From: CAISIP01 sp963974265
GTDB lineage: Bacteria > Pseudomonadota > Gammaproteobacteria > Burkholderiales > Burkholderiaceae_C
Reading direction: 5' to 3'
Assembly (NCBI GenBank): GCA_963974265.1
Contig: CAXBDR010000292.1
Span: forward strand, 1 to 5,723
DNA: 5,723 nt
Made by a program: the position numbers and the translations under genes. Positions 1-5,723 of the stretch are shown one piece after another (positions within the stretch are counted from its first letter, which is position 1; each line of letters opens with the position of its first letter). A model generated the notes under the pieces. That model ran no database searches and was not told the DNA's origin. It saw only the letters and a program-made list of their open reading frames with translations.

Positions 1-30
1 TGACATTCCCATGGTGTCAAGCTTCACATT
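1..30 (+). promoter_or_regulatory. Putative CueR-type promoter/operator ahead of the merR-family gene
   Basis: Positions 1-5 read TGACA, so a TTGACA -35 box would exist if the base just outside the window is T. A weak -10 candidate, CACATT, lies at 25-30 and gives a 19-bp spacer, the abnormally long spacing typical of MerR-activated promoters. Positions 4-22 (CATTCCCATGGTGTCAAGC) resemble the CueR operator pattern CCTTGCCA-N3-TGGCAAGG as I recall it, with the central TTxCC and TCAAG parts kept. The placement would make the regulator autoregulated, with transcription starting near position 37. The perfect arms TGACA (1-5) and TGTCA (15-19) also give a TTGACA on the minus strand at 20-15, so a leftward promoter for a gene outside the window is possible. 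The -10 match is poor and the left edge is missing. Confidence 0.5.
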
Positions 31-58
31 CGGCGCATCGGCATCGATTGCCACTGCT

Positions 59-62
59 GGAG
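59..62 (+). promoter_or_regulatory. Shine-Dalgarno GGAG that sets the regulator start
   Basis: GGAG lies 8 nt before the ATG at 71. The alternative ATG at 83 has no comparable purine-rich sequence, and the upstream in-frame ATG at 11 falls inside the putative operator, before the expected transcription start. Confidence 0.55.
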
Positions 63-70
63 CGCACACC

Positions 71-637
71 ATGAACACGGGCATGAATATCGGACAGGCC
101 GCCAAGGCGGCGGGCGTGTCGACCAAGATGATCCGCCACTACGAATCGATCGGGCTGTTGCCACGGGCCGACCGCAGCGAATCGGGTTATCGCCTGTATG
201 GCGAGCGAGATGTATCGGTGCTGCGATTCATCCGCCAGTCGCGCAGCCTGGGGTTTTCGATAGCCCAGATCGCCGACCTGATCGGCTTGTGGGGCAACGA
301 AACACGATCGAGTCGCGAAGTGAAATCCGTGGCGCAACAGCATCTGGCCGACCTCGAAGACAAGCTGCAAGAAATAGCCACGATGAAAACAAGCCTGGAG
401 AAACTGGTCAGCGCCTGCCACGGCGACGACCGACCGGCGTGCGCCATCCTCGACACGCTGGCCATCGACAGCCCTGCGCAACCGTGCCATCCGGTGTCGA
501 TCGTCAAGCCGTCCCGACGCGGCGCCCGGGATACGGATGAAGGCCGGCCCTCCGGACCCGCCCCTTCGAGCAGCCACCTGGACCTGAAGGCCTGGATGCG
601 CGGCGTGCACGTGCACCATGCCGGTGTTGCCGCTTGA
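71..637 (+). CDS. cueR: CueR-type MerR-family Cu(I)-responsive transcriptional regulator with extended C-terminus
   Basis: This 188-aa cytoplasmic regulator should bind overwound MerR-type promoters and activate transcription when Cu(I), Ag(I) or Au(I) binds. The N-terminal helix-turn-helix (about residues 5-30, including KMIRHYESIGLL) and wing (RSESGYRLY, about 35-43) are clear, followed by the dimerisation coiled coil. Counting from the internal Met encoded at 83, the metal-site residues fall at exactly E. coli CueR positions: Ser77 (RSSREV), which marks monovalent-metal sensors, and Cys112 and Cys120 in CHGDDRPAC. E. coli CueR is 135 aa, whereas this protein continues about 50 residues beyond the usual end with a Pro/Arg/Ser-rich linker and a tail containing QPCHP and GVHVHH. 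The start at 71 is chosen for its GGAG ribosome site; 83 would give the canonical length start. The gene converges on the efflux operon, and autoregulation is likely from the operator at 1-30. Family assignment is firm; exact metal and targets are inferred. Confidence 0.88.
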   Translation: MNTGMNIGQAAKAAGVSTKMIRHYESIGLLPRADRSESGYRLYGERDVSVLRFIRQSRSLGFSIAQIADLIGLWGNETRSSREVKSVAQQHLADLEDKLQEIATMKTSLEKLVSACHGDDRPACAILDTLAIDSPAQPCHPVSIVKPSRRGARDTDEGRPSGPAPSSSHLDLKAWMRGVHVHHAGVAA

Positions 638-650
638 GGCATCGGCAGTG

Positions 651-677
651 GCATCGGCTGCACACTGCGTCCGATGC
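651..677. repeat. Stem-loop in the convergent gap (7-bp arms)
   Basis: GCATCGG at 651-657 pairs perfectly with CCGATGC at 671-677 around a 13-nt loop. It lies 13 nt after the regulator stop. The left arm is part of a short direct duplication, since GGCATCGGC occurs at 639-647 and again at 650-658. It has no U-tract, and its role, possibly 3'-end formation or RNA stability, is inferred. Confidence 0.35.
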
Positions 678-684
678 AGCCCTT

Positions 685-711
685 GCGGCAGTTGCCGTCC
701 GGCACTGCCGC
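685..711. terminator. Possible bidirectional terminator-like hairpin between convergent genes
   Basis: GCGGCAGT (685-692) and ACTGCCGC (704-711) form a perfect 8-bp GC-rich stem. An inner GCC/GGC pair (694-696 with 701-703) extends it to 11 bp across one bulged base, leaving a GTCC loop. It sits almost midway between the stops of the two convergent genes, 47 nt after the regulator stop and 44 nt after the outer-membrane-factor stop. Neither strand has a U-tract after the stem, so it is not a canonical intrinsic terminator. It may instead be an RNA-stabilising or weak termination structure. Confidence 0.4.
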
Positions 712-755
712 AGACCGCCCGGTGCGATCCGCGGCACGTCGACTGGCACCGCCTT

Positions 756-2174
756 TCAGGCAACAGGCCTGGGCGCCGTCCCCAACACCTTGAGCAGTAC
801 CACCGTGCGCTGCTGCTGTTCGGCATGCGCCTGGGCCAATGCCAACGCGGCGACATGGGCCACACGTTGCGCATCGAGCAGTTCCAGCAGATCCCCCTCG
901 CCGGCGCGCAACCGTGCCTGCGCAAGCTTGTGGGCGTCGTTCGCATGCACCAGATGCGCGCGCAGGTGGTCCAATTGCTGCTGTCCGGCGCCGAGCCGAC
1001 CCAAAGCTTCCTCGACCTCGGCTACCGCCGTGAGCGTGGCACCGCGATAGGCAAGCAGATGTTCCCGTTCCTGGATACGCGCGGCCGACAAGCGTGCCTC
1101 GATGCTGCGACGGTCGAACAGCGGAACCGACAGGGTGGGCGCCAGCCACCATGCGGCACTGCCCGCGCCGCTCCATCCACCCAGGGTGCCGGCGACAAAA
1201 CCCAGTACGCCCCGGATCTCCATCCGTGGCATGAACTCCGCTTCGATGGACCGGATGTCGATCCCCTGCGCCTGCAGACGGGCACGCGCGGCACGCAGGT
1301 CGGCGCGTTGCTCCATCCACATGGCGGGTGGCGGAATCTGCAATGCGATGCTGCGCGTCGCCGACGCGGCCTGTGAAGCAGGCGGTTCGAATTCCGAGGG
1401 CATCACTCCAAGCAGCACCGCGAGCCGGTGGCTTGTCGCCTGCGCATCGGCCAGCAGGCGCGGCAACTGCGCCTGCACCTGCGCCAGATCGGCTTGCGCG
1501 CGTGCCTCGTCGAAACGCGCCGTCTCTCCGGCACGCGTGCGCAAAGCCACCAGGCGCACCACCTCCCGGCGGTTGGTGATGACCTCGCGGGTCAGTCGCT
1601 CCTGCTCGCGCAGGCCCAGCAACGTGTACCAGGCAAGGGCGATCTCGGATGCCACGCTCAGGCGTACCGCCTGCGCGTCCTCGGATTGCGCCTGCACGCG
1701 GATCCATCCCGCCTGCGCGTCGTTTGACAGCCGGCCGAACAAGTCCAGTTCCCAGCCCGCTGCCAGATCGGCAAACACGCGGTCGGCGCGGCGTGCACCC
1801 GACGGCGCGTCGACCGATGCCGACCGGGTGGCACTGGCACCCATCCGGATACCGCCATACGGACCGCGGGCGGCTTCACGCCCATTGGCAAGGGCGCGGG
1901 CATGCTCGATGCGCGCAATCGCCTGCTGCACGCTCAGATTGGCGTGCAGACCCTGGCGCACCAGCGATGCCAGTGCGGCGTCGCCCAGCACGCTCCAGTC
2001 CGCCTCCTCGAGCGGCGTGCCCGGCGTGCCCTGGTCGGCGGCGAAACGCGCCGGCAGTGGCGCGGGCTGCGGCAACGGCAGCGCCGGCGGCGGCGGAACC
2101 AGACCGGCACAAGCGCCGAGCAGCGAAGCGGCCAGTGCACCGGCAAGGCGGGTCCATCGGAAAGTTGTCGACAT
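756..2174 (-). CDS. NodT/OprN-family outer-membrane efflux lipoprotein of an RND tripartite pump
   Basis: This 472-aa protein is the TolC-like exit duct of the efflux complex, expected as a trimer forming an outer-membrane beta-barrel and a long periplasmic alpha-helical tunnel. The N-terminus is a lipoprotein signal peptide: basic Arg6 and Arg9, a hydrophobic stretch, then the lipobox LGAC with lipidated Cys22, followed by a Pro-rich linker (about 26-41). The family motif WELDLFGRL is at 141-149, after the first duct repeat (DAALASLVRQGL, about 65-76). The second repeat includes QQRADLRAARARL-like helices and a closing LLELLDAQR segment. Length is normal for the family and the frame is intact. 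The start at 2174 is set by the lipoprotein signal and by AAGGAG 7 nt upstream, even though the frame stays open further up. It is the last gene of the operon, 26 nt after the transporter stop, and ends in a convergent gap. OprN-, OprM- and TtgC-type proteins are hard to separate by eye. Confidence 0.93.
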   Translation of the reverse strand: MSTTFRWTRLAGALAASLLGACAGLVPPPPALPLPQPAPLPARFAADQGTPGTPLEEADWSVLGDAALASLVRQGLHANLSVQQAIARIEHARALANGREAARGPYGGIRMGASATRSASVDAPSGARRADRVFADLAAGWELDLFGRLSNDAQAGWIRVQAQSEDAQAVRLSVASEIALAWYTLLGLREQERLTREVITNRREVVRLVALRTRAGETARFDEARAQADLAQVQAQLPRLLADAQATSHRLAVLLGVMPSEFEPPASQAASATRSIALQIPPPAMWMEQRADLRAARARLQAQGIDIRSIEAEFMPRMEIRGVLGFVAGTLGGWSGAGSAAWWLAPTLSVPLFDRRSIEARLSAARIQEREHLLAYRGATLTAVAEVEEALGRLGAGQQQLDHLRAHLVHANDAHKLAQARLRAGEGDLLELLDAQRVAHVAALALAQAHAEQQQRTVVLLKVLGTAPRPVA

Positions 2175-2181
2175 GGCAGAT

Positions 2182-2187
2182 CTCCTT
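2182..2187 (-). promoter_or_regulatory. Strong Shine-Dalgarno AAGGAG for the outer-membrane lipoprotein gene
   Basis: On the minus strand AAGGAG stands 7 nt before the ATG at 2172-2174, inside the 26-nt gap after the transporter stop. It fixes the start among several in-frame upstream possibilities and indicates independent ribosome entry for the third operon gene. Confidence 0.75.
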
Positions 2188-2200
2188 TTCTTGCGTGACG

Positions 2201-5200
2201 TCAGGCCGGCGTGACCGGGCTGGCCGGACACGGAACGGATTCGGACGGAACGGCCGGCGAGACCCGACGGCGCTCGGTCCAGACAAAAAACAGCGGGGTG
2301 AACAACAGGCCGGCGATCGTCACCGTGAGCATTCCCGCGAACACGGCCACGCCCACGGCCTGACGCATTTCCGCCCCGGCGCCGGTGGCGAGCACCAGTG
2401 GCAACACCCCCACGACGAAGGCCAGCGAGGTCATCAGGATCGGCCGCAGGCGCAACCGCGCAGCCTCGGCCACCGCCTCGCGAGCGCTGGCACCGGCCGC
2501 ATGCAGGCGGCGCGCAAATTCGACGATCAGGATGGCGTTCTTGGTCGCCAGTCCCACCAGCACGACCAATGCAATCTGCGTGAACAGGTTGTTGTCGCCG
2601 CCGCTGAACCAGACACCGGCCAGCGCACCGAACAACACCGAAGGCACGATGGCCAGCACCGCCAGCGGCAGGCTCCAGCTGCCGTACATCGCCGCCAGGA
2701 TCAGGAACGCCAGCACGATGGCCAGCGGGAAAACCCATGCGCCGTCGCCACCCTCGTGCTGCTGCTGGTAACTGAGGTCGGTCCACTCGAAGCCGAAACC
2801 GGGTGGCAATTCACGCGCCAGAATGTCCTCCATGGCACGCACGGCTTGGCCGGAACTCACACCCGCGGCCGGTGCCCCGGACAGGTCGGCGGCGGCGAAG
2901 CCGTTGTAGCGGCTGACGGGATCGGGGCCGACTGCGGGGGTGGCACGCACCAGCGCCGACAGCGGCACCATCCGGCCGTCGCCATTGCGTGTCCACAACC
3001 TGCCGAGCGCCTCGGCATCGTTGCGAAAACGCGCGTCCGCCTGCAGGTTCACCTGCCACGCACGACCCAGGAAATTGAAGTCATTGACATAGACCGAACC
3101 CAGGTAGGCCTGCAGGGTTTCGTGGACCTGCGGCAAGGCGACACCCATCGCGCGTGCCTTGTCGCGGTCGACCTGCACCGCCAGCTGCGGCATATTGACC
3201 TGGTAACCCGAAAACAGTCCGACCAGCCGCGCATCCTGGGCGGCCGCCGCCATCACCTTGCCCAGTGCCGCATTGAGCGCCTCGTGCCCCAGATTTCCGC
3301 GATCCTGGATCTGCAGCTTGAAGCCGCCGGCCTGGCCCAGGCCGGGAACCGGCGGCGGGGGGAACACGGCGACGAACGCTTCGTCGACCGACGCGACCTT
3401 GCCGTTGAGTGCACCGGCAATCGCGCCCGCCGACAGGTCTGCCTGGCTGCGCTGCTCGAACGGATCGAGCATCGCGAACAACACCGCCGCATTCGGGCTG
3501 TTGACAAACCCGTTGATCGAGATGCCGGGGAAAGCCACGACGCTTTCGACGCCGGGATGCTCCAGCGCAAGACGGGTCACCTCGCGGGTCACCGCCTCGG
3601 TGCGGTCCAGCGACGCACCGGCGGGCAACTGCACGATGCCGACCAGGAAATACTTGTCCTGCGCCGGCACGAATCCACGCGGTATGGCCTGGAACGCCCA
3701 GACCGACGCGAACAAAAGGGCCAGGTACAAGGCCAGCAAACGCAGGCCCCGCCGCACGCCGGCGCGGGTAAATACCGCGTACCGCGCGGCAACGGCGTCG
3801 AAACCCCGGTTGAATCCGCCGAACACGCGCTGCAGCAGCGCAGGACTGCCGCCCGCGGCATGCGGCCTGAGCCACATCGCTGCCAACGCGGGACTGAGCG
3901 TCAGCGAGTTGACGGCCGAGAGCACCGTCGAGATCGCAATGGTGATCGCGAACTGGCGATAGAACTGCCCGGACAAGCCACCCATGAACGCGGTCGGCAC
4001 AAACACCGCGACCAGCACGGCCGTGATCGCCAGGATCGGACCGGTGACCTCGCGCATCGCCGCCATGGTCGCGTCGCGTGGCGCCAGCCCGCGGCGCAGA
4101 TGGCGTTCGACGTTTTCCACGACGACGATGGCGTCGTCGACGACGATGCCGATCGACAACACCAGGCCGAACAAGCTCAGTGTGTTGAGCGTGAACCCGG
4201 CCAGGTGCATGACCGCCAACGTGCCGATCAGCGAGACCGGCACGGCGATCACCGGAATGGCGGCCGCGCGCCAACTCTGCAGGAACAGCAGCACCACCAG
4301 CACGACGAGCACCATGGCCTCGGCAAGGGTCTGGATCACGTTGCCGATCGAGGCTTCGACGAACAGCGTCGGGTCGTACGCAATCCTGTGGTCGATGTCC
4401 TGCGGGAAATCCTTTTGCAGCGTCTGCATCGCCGCGCGCACGGCGCCGGCGACCTGGAGCGCACTGGCGGCCGGGTCCTGCACGATCTGGATGCCGACCG
4501 CCGGCTGGTTGTCGAGCAGGCTGCGCATCGCATAGTGGTTGGCACCGAGCTCGACCCGTGCGACGTCGCGCAGCCGCAGTTGCGCGCCCGCTGTGCCGGT
4601 ACGCAGCAGGATGTCGCCGAAAGCTTCCGGCGCATCGAGCCGGCCCTTGACCGCCAGCGGCACCTGGTGCGCACTGGAGGCGCCAGGCGACTGCCCGACC
4701 GTGCCGGCGGCGACCTGCAGGTTCTGCTCGCGAATTGCCGCGATCACGTCGCCGGCCACGAGCCCGAACGCGGCCATGCGGTCCGGATCGAGCCAGACAC
4801 GCAGGCTGTATTCACCCGCACCCCAGACAACGACCTTCTGCACACCGGGCAAGCGCAACAAGGTATCGCGTACCTGCAACTGCGCGAAGTTGGACAGATG
4901 CAGCAAGTCGTAGCGCCCGCCGGGCGACAACAGGTGCACCACCATCAACATGTCGGGTGCGACGCTTTCGCTGACGACACCGAGCCGCTGCACGTCGGCC
5001 GGAAGGCGTGGCAACACCCGGGCGACGCGGTTCTGCACCTCGGTTTCGGCGCGGCTGGCATCGGTGCCCTGGGCAAAGGTCAAGGTCAGGTTGTACCGGC
5101 CGTCGCCGCTGGCCTGGGAACCCATGTAGAGCAAGCCGGGCACGCCGGTGAGTCCGGTCTCCAGCGGTGTCGCCACCGTATCGGCCAGTACCTGCGGATT

Positions 5201-5365
5201 GGCGCCGGGATAACTCGCGCGCACCGACACCGTGGTGGGCATCACGGACGGATATTCGGTCAGCGGCATTTGCTTGAGGCTGAGCAGTCCCGCGACCAGG
5301 ATCAGCAGTGACAACACGATGCCCACGATGGGGCGATCGACAAACAAGCGGTTGAAGTGTTGCAT
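2201..5365 (-). CDS. MexF-like RND (HAE1) multidrug efflux transporter, inner-membrane pump subunit
   Basis: This 1054-aa protein is a complete proton-driven drug exporter of the AcrB/MexB/MexF class, expected as an inner-membrane trimer with large periplasmic domains. TM1 follows the N-terminus (about residues 11-29) and ends in the typical LTEYP motif. TM4 carries the proton-relay pair Asp410-Asp411 (GIVVDDAIVVVENVE), matching AcrB Asp407/408. Lys942 (TKNAILIVEFA), Arg972 and Thr979 (RLRPILMTS) match AcrB Lys940, Arg971 and Thr978, so the relay is complete. The second half starts with TM7 (about 540-560), and TM8 is near 876-896. Segments such as FPGISINGF, FPPPPVPGLGQAGGF and GDNNLFTQIALVVLVGLA agree closely with MexF as I recall it. 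DD in TM4 and the overall match point to HAE1, not the heavy-metal HME class. GGGAG precedes the ATG, 15 nt after the adaptor stop. The likely substrates are hydrophobic drugs, by family; the specific spectrum cannot be read from sequence. Confidence 0.96.
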   Translation of the reverse strand: MQHFNRLFVDRPIVGIVLSLLILVAGLLSLKQMPLTEYPSVMPTTVSVRASYPGANPQVLADTVATPLETGLTGVPGLLYMGSQASGDGRYNLTLTFAQGTDASRAETEVQNRVARVLPRLPADVQRLGVVSESVAPDMLMVVHLLSPGGRYDLLHLSNFAQLQVRDTLLRLPGVQKVVVWGAGEYSLRVWLDPDRMAAFGLVAGDVIAAIREQNLQVAAGTVGQSPGASSAHQVPLAVKGRLDAPEAFGDILLRTGTAGAQLRLRDVARVELGANHYAMRSLLDNQPAVGIQIVQDPAASALQVAGAVRAAMQTLQKDFPQDIDHRIAYDPTLFVEASIGNVIQTLAEAMVLVVLVVLLFLQSWRAAAIPVIAVPVSLIGTLAVMHLAGFTLNTLSLFGLVLSIGIVVDDAIVVVENVERHLRRGLAPRDATMAAMREVTGPILAITAVLVAVFVPTAFMGGLSGQFYRQFAITIAISTVLSAVNSLTLSPALAAMWLRPHAAGGSPALLQRVFGGFNRGFDAVAARYAVFTRAGVRRGLRLLALYLALLFASVWAFQAIPRGFVPAQDKYFLVGIVQLPAGASLDRTEAVTREVTRLALEHPGVESVVAFPGISINGFVNSPNAAVLFAMLDPFEQRSQADLSAGAIAGALNGKVASVDEAFVAVFPPPPVPGLGQAGGFKLQIQDRGNLGHEALNAALGKVMAAAAQDARLVGLFSGYQVNMPQLAVQVDRDKARAMGVALPQVHETLQAYLGSVYVNDFNFLGRAWQVNLQADARFRNDAEALGRLWTRNGDGRMVPLSALVRATPAVGPDPVSRYNGFAAADLSGAPAAGVSSGQAVRAMEDILARELPPGFGFEWTDLSYQQQHEGGDGAWVFPLAIVLAFLILAAMYGSWSLPLAVLAIVPSVLFGALAGVWFSGGDNNLFTQIALVVLVGLATKNAILIVEFARRLHAAGASAREAVAEAARLRLRPILMTSLAFVVGVLPLVLATGAGAEMRQAVGVAVFAGMLTVTIAGLLFTPLFFVWTERRRVSPAVPSESVPCPASPVTPA

Positions 5366-5380
5366 GGGGGGCTCCCTGCC

Positions 5381-5723
5381 TTATCCGCGGGCATGCGCGC
5401 CCGGCGGCGTCGCGCCGGCTTGCGGCATTTCATTCAACGGGGCGACCTGGACCTTGGCTCCGGGGCGTACCCGCATGAAGCCGTCGGTGACGACGCGTTC
5501 GCCCGCCTGCACGCCGTTGCGGACCTGGCGCAGGCCGTCGCGCAGGGAACCGGATTCGACGACGCGGTACTCCACGGTGTCTTCCGGCGTCACAACCAGC
5601 ACGTAGTGCTGACCTTGATCGGTACCGATCGCCTTGTCCGGCACCCAGAGGCTGGCTTGCGACCGGTTCGATACCAGGCCGACCCGCACGAACTGGCCGG
5701 CCATGTGGCCTGCCATGGGCTTG
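5381..5723 (-). CDS. RND efflux membrane-fusion protein (periplasmic adaptor), C-terminal part, 5' end beyond window
   Basis: Only the last 113 residues are present; the frame runs off the right edge without a start. The protein is the MexE/AcrA-type adaptor that links the pump to the outer-membrane duct in the periplasm. The visible part begins at the end of the beta-barrel domain, where MAGQFVRVGLV corresponds to the usual PGMFVRV motif. It continues into the membrane-proximal domain, with WVPDKAIGTDQGQHYVLVV, VEYRVVESG and the characteristic LRQVRNGVQAGERVVTDGF followed by RVRPGAKVQV. These segments resemble the MexE C-terminus. The Met encoded at 5714-5716 is internal, because coding sequence (Lys-Pro) continues in front of it. 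The TAA stop is 15 nt before the pump start, so the two genes are almost certainly co-transcribed. The operon promoter and any dedicated regulator lie outside this window. Confidence 0.92.
   Translation of the reverse strand, partial: KPMAGHMAGQFVRVGLVSNRSQASLWVPDKAIGTDQGQHYVLVVTPEDTVEYRVVESGSLRDGLRQVRNGVQAGERVVTDGFMRVRPGAKVQVAPLNEMPQAGATPPGAHARG

Noticed and set aside
187..1707. Long minus-strand open frames (187-1707 and 17-946) under the regulator and the end of the outer-membrane-factor gene
   Set aside because: They are low-complexity Arg/Ala/Gly-rich translations in frames shadowing real genes, with no family resemblance.
2175..2786. In-frame upstream extension of the outer-membrane-factor gene into the transporter gene
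   Set aside because: It would bury the lipoprotein signal peptide and lipobox Cys22 internally, while ATG at 2174 has an ideal AAGGAG at 7 nt.
4132..4145. Perfect 14-bp palindrome CGTCGTCGACGACG in the transporter gene
   Set aside because: It is explained by the coding of the essential Val-Val-Asp-Asp motif: GTC GTC GAC GAC is self-complementary, so no regulatory role is needed.
1649..5311. A 1220-codon open reading frame on the plus strand, antisense to the pump and outer-membrane-factor genes
   Set aside because: Its predicted product is Arg/His/Gln-rich without recognisable domains, it crosses the boundary of two well-supported minus-strand genes, and long antisense open frames are common opposite high-GC genes. 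No promoter or ribosome site supports it.
5714..5716. ATG on the minus strand as a start for a short 111-aa protein
   Set aside because: The frame continues upstream to the window edge with adaptor-like sequence, and the Met lies within the conserved beta-barrel end, so this is an internal codon of a truncated gene.

Overview
The window is high-GC DNA from a Gram-negative bacterium. It carries an inner-membrane RND pump, a lipid-anchored outer-membrane factor and a periplasmic adaptor, which together require two membranes. Base composition and protein style fit a high-GC Gamma- or Betaproteobacterium, such as the Xanthomonadales or Burkholderiales. That placement is an inference from composition and family resemblance only.

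Layout from left to right: (1) positions 1-30 look like a MerR-family promoter/operator cut by the window edge. (2) Positions 71-637 on the plus strand encode a CueR-type Cu(I)/monovalent-metal-responsive MerR regulator with an unusually long C-terminal tail. (3) Positions 638-755 are a short convergent intergenic gap with two small stem-loops. (4) The rest is a minus-strand operon, read right to left: the 3' end of a membrane-fusion protein gene (5381-5723, cut by the window edge), a complete HAE1/MexF-like RND transporter gene (2201-5365) and a complete NodT/OprN-like outer-membrane lipoprotein gene (756-2174). Gaps between the operon genes are 15 and 26 nt, each holding a Shine-Dalgarno sequence.

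The three minus-strand genes are in the adaptor-pump-outer-membrane-factor order of MexEF-OprN-type systems. They should form one tripartite efflux machine driven by the proton gradient: the pump takes substrates from the periplasm or membrane, the adaptor bridges, and the outer-membrane factor forms the exit duct. The pump is of the drug/hydrophobic-compound class (HAE1) and not the heavy-metal class (HME). The neighbouring regulator, in contrast, has the residues of a copper/silver/gold sensor. Because the regulator is convergent with the pump operon and the operon's own promoter lies beyond the right edge, the sequence does not show that the two are functionally linked.

I found no RNA gene, CRISPR array, insertion sequence, integrase or clearly novel system. 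The most unusual elements are the His/Cys-bearing tail of the regulator and the operator at the left edge.
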